A DNA stretch of 64,000 bases from Chthoniobacter flavus Ellin428 (lineage in GTDB: Bacteria > Verrucomicrobiota > Verrucomicrobiia > Chthoniobacterales > Chthoniobacteraceae): assembly GCF_000173075.1 (NCBI RefSeq), contig NZ_ABVL01000003.1, forward strand, positions 248,001-312,000, written 5' to 3'. Below are positions 33,768-42,938 of this stretch, piece by piece. Position numbers and translations under genes: made by a program. The first letter of the stretch is position 1; each line of letters starts with the position of its first letter. The notes beneath the pieces are model-generated. The model was not told the origin of the DNA and did no database searches. It saw nothing but the letters and a program-made list of their open reading frames with translations.

Positions 33768-35096
33768 ATGACAGAAGAGACAAAAGTGGAGCTGACCATC
33801 CGGGAGGCGCTGCTGCCGTCGAAACTTCAGGACTGGCGAGCGAAGCTGAGGGCGAAAGCCAAACAGGAGAAGCGCGAGCGCTTCTACAGCCTTTACGGGC
33901 TGATCAGTCACCCGGAAACCGTGCGGGCGGGGTGGGCGCAAGTCCGCGCCAATCGTGGAGGACCGGGAGTGGATGGGGTGAGCATCGAAGGGATCGAAAA
34001 GGAAGGCGAGGAAGCCTTCGTGGGGGAGTTGGTCAAAGAACTGCAGGAAAAGAGTTACCGCGCTGGAGTGGTGCGGCGGGTCCACATCCCCAAAGCCAAT
34101 GGGAAGATGCGGCCGTTGGGAATCCCCAACGTGCGTGATCGGGTCGTGCAAGCAGCGGTGCTGCTGATCCTCGAACCGATCTTCGAAGCCGACTTCCTGG
34201 AGTGCTCCTACGGGTTCCGGCCGGGGCGCAGTGCCCACGAGGCGCTGGAAAAGATCCGGCAGAACTTGATCCATGGGCGGAGCAGCATCTATGACGCCGA
34301 CCTGGAAGGCTACTTCGATAGCATTCCGCACGAGCAACTCATGAAATGCGTGAGGATGCGGGTGGTCGACGGCAGCGTGCTGCGGTTGATCGAGCAATGG
34401 TTGCGAGCGCCTGTGGAAGAGGAGTCCAAAGGAGGTGGCCGGCGGCGGCGGCGGCGTCCGGAGAGCGGGACCCCGCAGGGCGGAGTCCTCTCACCGTTGT
34501 TGGCCAACATCTACCTGCACTGGTTCGACCATGCCTTCCACGCGGTGGAGGGTCCGGCGCAATGGGCCGGAGCGGTCCTGGTCCGCTATGCGGATGACTT
34601 CGTCATTATGGCGCGGCAAGTGGGGACGAAACTGGAAGAGTTCGTGCGGGCGAAAATCGAGGACTGGCTGGGGCTGAAAATCAACCGGGAGAAAACCCGC
34701 GTGGTGGAGGTGCGAGAGCCCTCTGCGGAGCTGGAGTTCCTCGGTTACAGCTTCCGGTTGGACCGCGACCTGGGTGGGCGGAAAATACGCTACTGGAACA
34801 TGCAGCCTTCGGCCAAAGCGCTGGCGCGTGAGCGCGAGAAGCTCCGTGGGTTGATCAACCGTCGGCGTGGCTGCCAAGCGCTGCCCGAACTGATCGCCGA
34901 ACTCAACCGTCATCTGCGCGGCTGGGCCAACTACTTCGGAGCCGGTTACAGCCGCAAGGCGTTCCGGGAAATCAACGCTCAAGTCAGTCGGCGGCTGGCG
35001 CGTCATCTGCGTCGCCGCAGTCAACGAGGGTGGCGACCACCGAAAGGTACTTCGATCCACGCTCATCTCCAGCAACTTGGCCTGATCTACTTGTGA
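33768..35096 (+). CDS. ltrA: Group II intron reverse transcriptase/maturase
   Basis: A 442-residue intron-encoded protein. The RT blocks are present: RPLGIPNVRDRVVQ, ECSYGFRPGRSAHEAL, DADLEGYFDSI, GTPQGGVLSPLLANIYL and the catalytic VRYADDF. The C-terminal third (LRGWANYFGAGYSRKAFREI) is the maturase X region that binds the intron RNA. There is no H-N-H endonuclease domain after it, so insertion likely uses nascent DNA strands as primer. The ATG at 33,768 is used; a TTG at 33,705 is an alternative. Confidence 0.93.
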   Translation: MTEETKVELTIREALLPSKLQDWRAKLRAKAKQEKRERFYSLYGLISHPETVRAGWAQVRANRGGPGVDGVSIEGIEKEGEEAFVGELVKELQEKSYRAGVVRRVHIPKANGKMRPLGIPNVRDRVVQAAVLLILEPIFEADFLECSYGFRPGRSAHEALEKIRQNLIHGRSSIYDADLEGYFDSIPHEQLMKCVRMRVVDGSVLRLIEQWLRAPVEEESKGGGRRRRRRPESGTPQGGVLSPLLANIYLHWFDHAFHAVEGPAQWAGAVLVRYADDFVIMARQVGTKLEEFVRAKIEDWLGLKINREKTRVVEVREPSAELEFLGYSFRLDRDLGGRKIRYWNMQPSAKALAREREKLRGLINRRRGCQALPELIAELNRHLRGWANYFGAGYSRKAFREINAQVSRRLARHLRRRSQRGWRPPKGTSIHAHLQQLGLIYL

Positions 35097-35122
35097 ATGC
35101 CTCGTCCAAGAACGTTCTGCGA

Positions 35123-35225
35123 AAGCCGGATGCGGGAAATCTGCACGTCCGGTTTGACGAGGGGAGGGGCGGTCGACGGTCATGGCCATTACGGCTCTCA
35201 TTCCGTCACCCCCCTCCTACTCTAC
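35123..35225 (+). ncRNA. Group II intron domains V and VI
   Basis: Domain V (35,123-35,155) reads AAGCCGGATGCGGGAAATCT, then a GCACGTCCGGTTT closing strand; it has the AGC triad, a GAAA-type loop and the two-base bulge. Domain VI follows and ends CCTCCTACTCTAC, where the A of CCTAC is the expected bulged branch-point. Confidence 0.85.
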
Positions 35226-35290
35226 CGGTAAAAAATTTCTTTGATTGCGGCACTGCCGCGCTGCGTCCTCCGCGTTTGATTTGGCGACGT
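35226..35290. repeat. Dispersed intergenic repeat, copy 1, right part
   Basis: Reads CGGTAAAAAATTTCTTTGAT and then a CGGCACTGCCGCGC hairpin, matching the right part of the copies at 42,590-42,655 and 55,910-55,935. It abuts the 3' end of valS. Confidence 0.75.
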
Positions 35291-35297
35291 TTAATGA

Positions 35298-37979
35298 TTA
35301 CGCGGCGCCCAGCGCTTCGCGCATCTTGGTGAGCTGCGCGTGCTTCTCGGCCCAGTCGGTCTCGCGCTGGCGATGCTCGTCGAGCACCTTGGCGGGGACT
35401 TTGCCGGCGAAGTTCGGGTCGGCAAGCTTGGCGCGCACTTTGGCGAGTTCCTGCTCCACCTTGGCGAGTTCCTTGGCCAGGCGTTCGCGCTCGGCGGTCA
35501 CGTCGATGAGGCCTTCCAGCGGGAGCAGCAGTTCACCCAGGGGGGTGAGCGCCACCGGCGTGCCTTTCGGCGCGGCATAATCCGCGAGCACGTCGAGCGG
35601 CTCGGCGTTGAGCAGAATGCGCAGCACTTCGATGTCGTGCGGGGCCAGTTCGCCGTTCGGGCGCAGCACGAAACGCACGCGCTTGCTCGAGGCAATATTG
35701 AAATCGCGACGCAGCCCGCGGCCGAGGTTCACCACTTCGTATTTGGCGTTGGCAAATCTATCCGCCACCTCGTCGAGGCCGAAGTAGGCGAGCTCCTCGG
35801 CGCCGAAGGCCTTGGGCCACGGCGCGGTCATGATCGTGTCGCCGCCCTGGTTGGCCGGCAGGTCGCTATTGAAGCCGAGGCTGTTCCAGATTTCCTCCGT
35901 GATGAACGGCAGGAACGGATGGAAGATGCGCAGGGTGTGGGCGAGCACGAAGTCGATCACCGCCAGGGTGTTGGCCTTGCGCGCTTCGTCGCCACTATGG
36001 AAAAAGACCGCCTTGCACGCCTCGAGATACCAGTCGCAGAACTCGTTCCAGAAGAAGCGGTAGAGCGTGGAGGTGGCGTCGCTGAAACGGTACTCGTCGA
36101 GCGAGGTCGAGACATCGCCGATGGCGTCGCTGAGCCGCGCGAGGATCCAGCGATCGTCGCTGGTCAGCAAGTCGGGACGAATCTCGCCTTCGCTGGCGCC
36201 GCCTTGCATCTGGCGGAAGCGCGTCGCGTTCCAGAGCTTCGTGCAGAAGTTCCGGCCGAGCTCAACGTTCTTTTCGTCGAAGAGAATATCCGCGCCGAGT
36301 GGGGCGCTGCGCATCACGCCGAAGCGCAGGGCATCGGCGCCATACTTGGCGATGAGATCGAGCGGGTCGGGCGAATTGCCGAGCGACTTCGACATCTTGC
36401 GGCCCTGTTTGTCGCGGATGATTCCGGTGAAATAGACGTTCTTGAACGGCAGATCGCCCATCCACTCGTAGCCGGCCATGATCATGCGGGCCACCCAGAA
36501 GAAGATGATATCCGGGCCGGTCACCAGATCGGTGGTCGGGTAGAATTTCGCCAGCGTGTCGGTCTTCTCCGGCCAGCCCATCGTGGCAAACGGCCAGAGC
36601 CAGGAACTGAACCAAGTGTCGAGCACGTCGGAGTCTTGCTTCCAGCCATCGCCCTCGGGAGCGGTAATATCGCAATGAATTTCGTCTCCCCGATACCACA
36701 CCGGAATGCGATGCCCCCACCAAAGCTGGCGCGAAATGCACCAGTCCTGAATGCCCTCCAGCCAGTGGTCATACACTTTGGCCCAGCGCTCGGGGAAAAA
36801 CTTCATCTTCCCGTCGGCCACGCAGGCTTTCGCCTCGGCCACGCTCGGGTATTTCAGGAACCACTGTTCGCTGAGGCGCGGTTCGATCGGCACGCCGGCG
36901 CGCTCGGAGAAGCCCACGTTGTTTTGATACGGCTCTTCCTTCTCGAGCACCTCGAGTTCGCGCAGTTTTTCGGCAGCCACCTTGCGCGCTTCGAAACGAT
37001 CGAGACCCACCAGCGATTCCCCGGCCAGCGCGTTCATCGTGCCGTCGGGATTCATCACATCCACCACCGGCAGCTTGTGCCGTAGACCAATTTCGAAGTC
37101 CGCCTTGTCGTGCGCGGGCGTCACCTTCAGCACGCCGGTGCCGAATTCGAAATCCACGTGATCATCGCCCACGATGGGGATGAGCTTCTGCTCGTCGGGA
37201 ATCTGCACCGGCAGCGGCCGCTTCACGTGCTTGCCAATGAGATGCGTATAGCGCGGATCCTTCGGATTCACCGCCACCGCGGTGTCGCCGGGGATGGTCT
37301 CGGGGCGCGTCGTGGCAATGGTCAGCCAGGTGCCGGGCGCTTCCGCCACCTCCACCTTGAAATGATACATGAAACCATTCTGTGGCTTCATCTCCACCTC
37401 TTCATCGGAGAGCGCGGTGAGCGATGCCGGGCACCAGTTCACCATGCGCTTGCCGCGATAGATGAGCCCCTTCTTGTAAAGGTCCACGAACACCCGCGAC
37501 ACGCACTTCGAATACTCCGGGTCCATGGTGAAACGCTCGCGCGACCAGTCGCACGAAGCGCCCAATTTCTTGAGCTGCTGGATAATGATCCCGCCGTATT
37601 TCTCCTTCCACTCCCAGATCTTCGCCACCAGCGCCTCGCGGCCAAGGTCGTCGCGATGCTTCATCGCGCCTTCCTTGCGCAGGGTCTTCTCCACCACATT
37701 TTGCGTGGCGATGCCGGCGTGATCGGTCCCCGGCAGCCAGAGCACTTCCTTGCCCTGCATGCGCGCGCGGCGGGAGAGGATGTCCTGGATGGTATTGTTC
37801 AGCACGTGGCCGAGCGTCAGGACGCCGGTCACATTGGGCGGCGGGATGACGATGGAATACGCGGGCCGCTGCGCCGAGACACGCGAAGGATCGGCCGTAA
37901 AGCAGCCGTGCTGCAGCCAATAATCATACCACTTCGCCTCCACGGCGCCGGGTTCGTAGGTCTTCGCGAGTTCGGACAT
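35298..37979 (-). CDS. valS: Valyl-tRNA synthetase
   Basis: An 893-residue class Ia synthetase that charges tRNA-Val and edits mischarged threonine. The HIGH-type signature appears in PPPNVTGVLTLGHVLN and the KMSKS loop in GRKMSKSLGN. The CP1 editing domain (TIATTRPETIPGDTAVAVNP) and a C-terminal coiled coil (ERLAKELAKVEQELAKVRAK) are present. The start at 37,979 (MSELAKTYEPG) is preferred to an upstream ATG at 38,024. All parts are in one frame. Confidence 0.97.
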   Translation of the reverse strand: MSELAKTYEPGAVEAKWYDYWLQHGCFTADPSRVSAQRPAYSIVIPPPNVTGVLTLGHVLNNTIQDILSRRARMQGKEVLWLPGTDHAGIATQNVVEKTLRKEGAMKHRDDLGREALVAKIWEWKEKYGGIIIQQLKKLGASCDWSRERFTMDPEYSKCVSRVFVDLYKKGLIYRGKRMVNWCPASLTALSDEEVEMKPQNGFMYHFKVEVAEAPGTWLTIATTRPETIPGDTAVAVNPKDPRYTHLIGKHVKRPLPVQIPDEQKLIPIVGDDHVDFEFGTGVLKVTPAHDKADFEIGLRHKLPVVDVMNPDGTMNALAGESLVGLDRFEARKVAAEKLRELEVLEKEEPYQNNVGFSERAGVPIEPRLSEQWFLKYPSVAEAKACVADGKMKFFPERWAKVYDHWLEGIQDWCISRQLWWGHRIPVWYRGDEIHCDITAPEGDGWKQDSDVLDTWFSSWLWPFATMGWPEKTDTLAKFYPTTDLVTGPDIIFFWVARMIMAGYEWMGDLPFKNVYFTGIIRDKQGRKMSKSLGNSPDPLDLIAKYGADALRFGVMRSAPLGADILFDEKNVELGRNFCTKLWNATRFRQMQGGASEGEIRPDLLTSDDRWILARLSDAIGDVSTSLDEYRFSDATSTLYRFFWNEFCDWYLEACKAVFFHSGDEARKANTLAVIDFVLAHTLRIFHPFLPFITEEIWNSLGFNSDLPANQGGDTIMTAPWPKAFGAEELAYFGLDEVADRFANAKYEVVNLGRGLRRDFNIASSKRVRFVLRPNGELAPHDIEVLRILLNAEPLDVLADYAAPKGTPVALTPLGELLLPLEGLIDVTAERERLAKELAKVEQELAKVRAKLADPNFAGKVPAKVLDEHRQRETDWAEKHAQLTKMREALGAA

Positions 37980-38039
37980 AAAATAAAGGGTGCGGAATGT
38001 GCCGTAGGGCGAGCGCTTTGGCAAACCGGATCGAAGAAC

Positions 38040-38116
38040 GGAGATGGGAGTTCGGAGATCGAAGATCGGGAAGAGATTTCTACCGAACGCCGATCTCCTG
38101 CCTCCGATCTTCGGGC
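38040..38116. repeat. Intergenic word-repeat palindrome
   Basis: Words such as GGAGATCGAAGATCGG on the left are answered by their complements on the right (CCGATCTCCTGCCTCCGATC), able to fold as one long imperfect hairpin between the divergent valS and amidase genes. Confidence 0.6.
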
Positions 38117-38187
38117 TTTGCCCTTTCGCCGCATTTCCGCCGTAAAATCACTTGCGATTGAGGCGTCCTCCGCTAGGTTGCGCGCCC

Positions 38188-39318
38188 ATGCCAAGGGCTT
38201 TGCTCCTGGGGATTGCACTGCTGTTGTGCATCGCCGCTTCCAGTCACGCTCAATGGACGCTGTATAAAATCAGCGGACGCGACTACGTGCCCTTGGAAAA
38301 TGTGGCCAATTTCTATGGTCTCGGCCACGTCCAGCACGTAGGCAACGCAACCGTCATGGAACTCGGCGGGCGCAGCCTGAAGGGCAGCGTCGGTTCCGTG
38401 GAATTCTTCATCAACCGGCTGAAGTTCAACCTCAGCTACCCGATCACCGAATACGGCGGTGTGCCGGTGATCTCGCGCATGGACCTGACGAAAGTCATCG
38501 AGCCGGTGTTGCGGCCGCAGAAGATCAAGAACGCGGAATTGGTGGACACCATCGTGCTCGATGCCGGCCACGGCGGCCACGACAACGGGGCGACCTCACT
38601 TTACGGCAACGAGAAATCCTTCACTCTGGATGTGGTGAATCGCGCCCGGATGCTGCTCATGCAGGCGGGTTACCGGGTGGTGCTGACCCGGAGCAACGAC
38701 ACCTTCATTCCGCTGGAGGACCGCTGCCGCATCGCCAACCAGTATGCGAATGCGCTCTTCATCAGCGTTCACTTCAATTCCGGCGGCGCCGGCACCGGCC
38801 TGGAGACCTACACCCTCGCCCCGCGCGGCGTGCCTTCGATGATGGCCGACGGCCCGCGCATTTCCGATTTTGAGCCTTGCGCGGGCAATATCAACGACTC
38901 GGAAAACATCGCCCTCGCCACGGCCACGCATGCCTCGCTGGTTGTCCGCTCGCGAATGTATGACCGCGGGATCAAGCGCGCGCGGTTTGTGGTCATTCGC
39001 GATATCACGATTCCCGGGGTGCTGATCGAAGGGGGCTTCCTGAGCAACGACTACGACGCGCGGCTCATCGCGACCCCGGCGTATCGACAGCAGATGGCCA
39101 TGAGCATTCTCCAGGCGGTGCAGAATTATCGCCGGGCCCGTGGGCCCGCAGACGCCGAGCGAGACGGTGGCGCACAACTACGTGCCCGAGTCGCCCCGGG
39201 TGGAAACGAATACGCCGATGCTGCGCGGCGGCAACCCGACGGTCAACGAGGCGCAGCCGACGGTGATCACGAACGCGGCGGGGGCGAATTGAGGCGAGCT
39301 CTGCGGGGCGGCTCTTAA
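38188..39318 (+). CDS. N-acetylmuramoyl-L-alanine amidase (Amidase_3), secreted; 3' end frameshifted
   Basis: A signal peptide (LLLGIALLLCIAASSHA) precedes an N-terminal copper-amine-oxidase/stalk-like domain and an Amidase_3 domain: VLDAGHGGHDNGA, GYRVVLTRSND and ISVHFNSGG carry the zinc ligands, and IEGGFLSN the catalytic Glu. It cuts the amide between MurNAc and the peptide stem in the periplasm. The last 50 residues of the open frame are Arg/Gly-rich. One C too many at 39,137-39,139 hides the natural end, which in the next frame reads GPQTPSETVAHNYVPESP and stops at 39,292. Confidence 0.88.
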   Translation: MPRALLLGIALLLCIAASSHAQWTLYKISGRDYVPLENVANFYGLGHVQHVGNATVMELGGRSLKGSVGSVEFFINRLKFNLSYPITEYGGVPVISRMDLTKVIEPVLRPQKIKNAELVDTIVLDAGHGGHDNGATSLYGNEKSFTLDVVNRARMLLMQAGYRVVLTRSNDTFIPLEDRCRIANQYANALFISVHFNSGGAGTGLETYTLAPRGVPSMMADGPRISDFEPCAGNINDSENIALATATHASLVVRSRMYDRGIKRARFVVIRDITIPGVLIEGGFLSNDYDARLIATPAYRQQMAMSILQAVQNYRRARGPADAERDGGAQLRARVAPGGNEYADAARRQPDGQRGAADGDHERGGGELRRALRGGS

Positions 39319-39390
39319 TCTTAATCTTAATCCCCCTTTTCGTGGTCGGGAGAGGATTAAGAGTAAGAGTAAGATTAAGATTAAGAATCC
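39313..39390. repeat. Intergenic word-repeat palindrome (TTAATC words)
   Basis: CTTAATCTTAATCTTAATCC is answered by GGATTAAGAGTAAGAGTAAG and further GATTAAG words about 25 bp later. It can form a long hairpin after the amidase gene and may act as its terminator. Confidence 0.6.
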
Positions 39391-39452
39391 TGCCCCTTCC
39401 CTGTAACCTTCCACTTCCCACCGGCGTTACTCCCCAGTGATGCAATGTGCTC

Positions 39453-40046
39453 ATGCCGCCCGACGCCCTTGATGTGCCCGCGTGTCTCGAACGCGTGCGC
39501 CGTCAGGACGGGGAGGCGGCGCGAGCGCTTGTCGAGCACCTCTATCCGCTCGTCATCAAGATCGTGCGCGCCCATCGCCCGCGACGGATGGCGGAAGAGG
39601 ATCTCGCGCAGGAAGTCTTTTTGAAAATGTTTACCCGCCTCGAGCAATATCAGGGACGCGAAGGTGTGCCGTTTGAGCACTGGCTCTCGCGGCTCGCGGT
39701 CACCACTTGCCTCGATGCCCTACGTGCCGAGAAGCGCCGCCCGGAATGGCGCTATGCCGATCTCGCCGATCCCGAGCGCGAATGGCTGGAGTTCTTCACC
39801 GGCGAGGCTCCCGCTGCCGCGCCGACCGATGCCATGGGCGCGCGCGAGATGGTGGAAAAGCTCATTTCCCTGCTGCCGCCTGACGATCGCCTCGTCATCA
39901 CTCTGCTCGATTTGCAGGAGCGTTCCATCGCCGATATCAGCGCGCTCACCGGCTGGAGCGTGTCGCTGGTCAAGGTGCGCGCCTTTCGCGCCCGGCGGAA
40001 AATGCGTGACCACGCGCTGAAATTGCAAAAGGAATTCAAGCTATGA
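39453..40046 (+). CDS. ECF-type RNA polymerase sigma factor
   Basis: A 197-residue sigma factor with region 2 (AEEDLAQEVFLKMFTRLEQY, which binds the -10 element and core polymerase) and region 4 (LLPPDDRLVITLLDLQERSIADIS followed by a helix-turn-helix). Its stop overlaps the next gene by 4 nt, the usual arrangement with an anti-sigma partner. A GTG at 39,447 is an alternative start. Confidence 0.93.
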   Translation: MPPDALDVPACLERVRRQDGEAARALVEHLYPLVIKIVRAHRPRRMAEEDLAQEVFLKMFTRLEQYQGREGVPFEHWLSRLAVTTCLDALRAEKRRPEWRYADLADPEREWLEFFTGEAPAAAPTDAMGAREMVEKLISLLPPDDRLVITLLDLQERSIADISALTGWSVSLVKVRAFRARRKMRDHALKLQKEFKL

Positions 40047-40339
40047 ACGAATTCGAACGCCGCTGGAACATGGGAGTGAACTCCGCGCGCGGAGCCGCGT
40101 CCACGCCGCCCGGCGACGCGGCGCCCTTCGGCTTCGCCACGCGCGTGGTCGCCCAATGGCAGGCGCAGCCGGATGCGTCGCTGGCCCAGCTCTGGCAGCG
40201 CCTCGCCCTGCGCGTGCTCGGCGCCATGGCCATCATTTTGCTCAGCCTCGCGGCCTACGATGCGCTTTCCATGGGCGGCGATTCCTCATTGCAGCCGCCG
40301 GTCGAGAATGCCGTGGCGGATTCGGCGTGGCTGCTATGA
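40043..40339 (+). CDS. Small membrane protein, putative anti-sigma partner
   Basis: A 98-residue protein with a cytosolic N-terminal 55 residues and one membrane segment (VLGAMAIILLSLAAYDALS). It overlaps the sigma gene and the following gene by 4 nt each, so the three are translated together. Position and topology suggest that it helps hold the sigma factor at the membrane; it has no recognisable anti-sigma zinc motif. Confidence 0.65.
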   Translation: MNEFERRWNMGVNSARGAASTPPGDAAPFGFATRVVAQWQAQPDASLAQLWQRLALRVLGAMAIILLSLAAYDALSMGGDSSLQPPVENAVADSAWLL

Positions 40340-40734
40340 AACCGAAGTGGAAAATCACCCTCGTCCTGCTGGGCATCGTGCTCGTGAGTTTTGTCGCGGG
40401 CGGCTTTCTCGGGGCGAAGCTCACGGAGCGCGCGCTGAAGCGCCGTCACGCGCCGGAGATGTGGAATCAGACCGTAATGCGCGTGCTGCAGCAGCACCTG
40501 AAGCTCACGCCGGAACAGGCGCAGAAGGTGCAGACCATTATCGATAACGGCGTGGACGAGATGAAGGGCATCCGCCTCGACACCATCGGCCGCACCGATG
40601 CGGTGTTCGAGAAGATGATCGCCCAGATCGAAAAAGAGCTCACGCCCGAGCAGGACGCCGAGTTGCAAAAGCTCAAGCAAGCCCGCATGGCAACGACGAT
40701 CGACATGCTCAAAGTCGAACCGCGGAAGAAGTAG
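40336..40734 (+). CDS. Periplasmic sensor-like protein, heavy-metal resistance/CnrX-ZraP type
   Basis: A 132-residue protein with one N-terminal membrane segment (KITLVLLGIVLVSFVAGGFLGAKL) and a helical periplasmic hairpin with LTPEQAQKVQTIIDNGVDEM and LTPEQDAELQKL, a pattern of CnrX/ZraP-like proteins. In CnrYXH systems such a protein senses the signal and controls release of the sigma factor. The ligand here is unknown. Confidence 0.75.
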   Translation: MKPKWKITLVLLGIVLVSFVAGGFLGAKLTERALKRRHAPEMWNQTVMRVLQQHLKLTPEQAQKVQTIIDNGVDEMKGIRLDTIGRTDAVFEKMIAQIEKELTPEQDAELQKLKQARMATTIDMLKVEPRKK

Positions 40735-40761
40735 TTGTCTTTCACTTTCACCTTCCACTTA

Positions 40762-40807
40762 AAAAGAAGCGCCCCGCTCCCTCGTAGTATTCGAGGAAAC
40801 GGGGCGC
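40762..40807 (-). terminator. Intrinsic terminator of the Gfo/Idh/MocA gene
   Basis: GCGCCCCG at 40,769-40,776 pairs with CGGGGCGC at 40,800-40,807, with an inner CTCG/CGAG pair. On the minus strand the stem is followed by TTCTTTTTAAG. Confidence 0.8.
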
Positions 40808-40830
40808 ACTGAATTCGGATGCGGATGCGG

Positions 40831-42181
40831 TTACAGGACCTCGGTCTGGCCGGGGATGGCGCGCGGGTAGTTGCCATCGGGGCCGGGATTGACCTTCGTC
40901 GGGGCGTCGAAGGCGAACTTCTCGGGCAGTAGCTCGATCTTCGAGGCGAGGGCCTTGTCCCACTCGATTTCCTTGCCGGAATACGCGGCCATACGACCGA
41001 GGATGGCGGTCATGGTGCTCGTCGCACCGTAAGGCGCTTCGTTGTATTCCTTGTTGTTGCGGATCGCGGTGAAGAGATCGTCGTGCTCCTGCTGGTAAGG
41101 ATCCTTCGCGCCCTCGGCTTTGTAACGCCACGGGTCGTTGGCGAAGATCTGGAATTTGCTGATGTCCGCGTGGCCCTTGGTGCCGACGCAGTGCTCGCTG
41201 ACGCTGTTCCAGCAGCCGGGCTGATGGCGGGCCTCGCTGAACGAGATCGAGCCGTCTTCATATTCGTACTGCACGGCGAAGTGATCGAAGATTTCGCCGT
41301 CGTCCGAGCCGCCGTGATTGATCTCGCGGCCGCCCATGGCGCGGGCTTTCACCGGATGGCCCTTCTTGAGCCAGTTGATGACGTCGATGTTGTGGATGTG
41401 CTGCTCGCAGATGTGATCGCCGCAGATCCAGGTGAAGTAGTACCAGTTGCGGAGCTGGTATTCCATTTCGGTGAGCTTGCGGCCGTACATCTTCTCGAGA
41501 TCGGCGCGCTTTTTCTGCCACGGGCGCTGGCCATTCCAGTAGGCGCGCATGGAGACGATGTCGCCGATGGCGCCATCCTGCAGGCGCTTGATGGTCTCGA
41601 TGTAGCCGGCCTGGTGATGACGCTGCAAGCCGACGGCGACCTTGAGGTTCTTCTTCTTCGCTTCCTCCGCGGCGGCGAGCACCTTGCGGATGCCGGCGGC
41701 GTCGGTGGCCACGGGCTTTTCCATGAAGATGTTTTTGCCTTGCTTGACCGCTTCCTCAAACATCATCGGGCGGAACCCGGGAGGCGTGGAGAGAATGACG
41801 ACGTCGGCGAGTTCGATCGCCTTCTTGTAGGCGTCGAAGCCGAGGAATTGGCGCTCCTTGGGCACGTCCACGCGTTCGGCGTGGGGTCTTCTGCAAATTG
41901 TGGAGCGAGCTCTCGAGGCGGTCGGGATGAATGTCCGCCATGGCGATGAGCTTCACCGGGCCGATGGGATAGGTGCTGAGCGCCTGACCGCAGGCGCCGG
42001 AGCCGCGACCGCCGCAACCGACCATGGCGATCTTGATTTCGTCACCGCCGCCCGCGGCATGCGCGGCACGTTCCGGCGAGAGCGCGCCGAGCAGGGCGCC
42101 ACCGGCCATGGCGGAAGTGGTCTTGAGGAAACTCCGCCGGCTGAACGCTTCGGGGAGAATAATCTGGGATGGTTTATTCAT
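40831..42181 (-). pseudogene. Gfo/Idh/MocA oxidoreductase with Tat signal, one +1 frameshift (probably a sequencing error)
   Basis: The N-terminal part (from ATG at 42,181) has a twin-arginine signal, FSRRSFLKTTSAMAGGALLG, and the Rossmann motif IAMVGCGGRGSG. After HNLQKT the frame is lost, and the rest continues in the next frame from ERVDVPKERQFLGFDAYK to the stop at 40,831. Removing one base from the G run at 41,883-41,886 (plus strand) joins them into about 449 residues. The second part has MEKPVATDAAG and the C-terminal dehydrogenase sheet with WYYFTWICGDHICEQHIHN. Such PVC proteins are exported NAD(P)-dependent sugar oxidoreductases of unknown substrate. Confidence 0.85.
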
Positions 42182-42455
42182 GAGGAGGTGAGGAGATGGG
42201 AGTGCGAGCCTAGGTATGCTGGGCACGCTTGGCTACAGCTTCTTAATCACGGGGGTGAGAAAAGCTTTGGTTTGAACTACAACGGGAACGGTGACTTGCA
42301 AATGGAGGATGCTGGCGGAATTGCGGCGCGCAAAAGCGGTTTGGATAAGGCGGTGAATCTTTTGGCGGTTTCGCTCATGGCCTAGCAACCAAACCCCCGC
42401 AACCAAAAGGGTAAAACGCAGAGGTCGCAGAGACGCAGAGGAGAAACCAAAGAGG

Positions 42456-42655
42456 ACCGCGAATGGACGCCAATGAACGCGAATAGAGGAGGAAGATGAA
42501 TGCGTTTCCGATTCGCGTCCGGTGGCGTCCATTCGCGGTTTTTTACCCACACGAGCCCTCTACGCTTCTTCTCTGCGCCTCTGCGCCTCTGCGTTTAAAA
42601 ATTTCTTTGATTGGGGCTCCGTCGCGCTCGGTCCTCTGGGTTTAAATAGGCGAAC
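42456..42655. repeat. Dispersed intergenic repeat, copy 2 (uninterrupted)
   Basis: Runs from CGCGAATGGACGCCAATGAA through TCCATTCGCGGTTTTTTA, the Pyr-rich CTCTGCGCCTCTGCG, and TTTAAAAATTTCTTTGATTG to a final CTCTGGGTTTAAATAG. It is the empty-site counterpart of the intron-split copy at 33.1/35.2 kb. With the element at 42,714 it fills the 757-bp gap between 42,181 and 42,939, where no gene is seen. Confidence 0.8.
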
Positions 42656-42713
42656 GAATAGCACCGGGTATGGACAGGCTTCTTCAGCGCCCGATTATCG
42701 AGCGGCGACGGAG

Positions 42714-42911
42714 CCTAAGCATTACCCACATCTTTTCCTCGGATTTAGGACCAGAGGTAACACGGCCGTAGCTCACTGGGAGGGGCGACGCCCTCAAAGA
42801 GAGGCGCTACGCGCATCGGTTTTTCGGTCGGCGACTAGGAAGTCGCCGCTCCCAGTGGCGCTATCCGTATCGACGTCCAAACTACGGGCAAAGATGTGGG
42901 TAATGCTTAGG
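42714..42911. repeat. Composite palindrome: 22-bp perfect inverted arms around a CACTGGGAG repeat
   Basis: CCTAAGCATTACCCACATCT and two more bases at 42,714-42,735 recur inverted at 42,890-42,911. Inside, 42,774-42,857 is a member of the family with CACTGGGAGGGGCGAC at one end and CGCCGCTCCCAGTG-like sequence at the other. Confidence 0.75.
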
Positions 42912-42938
42912 ACGGAGCGCCGTCCTCCAGGAGATGCG

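Larger units (their letters stand above)
33256..35225 (+). mobile_element. Group II intron (1,970 nt) with intron-encoded protein
   Basis: The 5' end is GTGCGCC, matching the bacterial GUGYG consensus, and the 3' end is CTACTCTAC, matching the final AY. A reverse transcriptase gene lies in domain IV, followed by a clear domain V and VI. The ends are set by comparison with uninterrupted copies of the host repeat: ...GGCCTCTG joined to CGNTTAAAAA. The element is a ribozyme that splices out of RNA and moves by retrohoming. Confidence 0.92.

Noticed and set aside
35340..37085. Long plus-strand open frame opposite valS
   Set aside because: It is the antisense shadow of a highly conserved gene in GC-rich DNA and has no domain of its own.
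42231..42938. Genes in the gap between the oxidoreductase and methyltransferase
   Set aside because: Open frames there lie wholly in repeat sequence and show no conserved motif.
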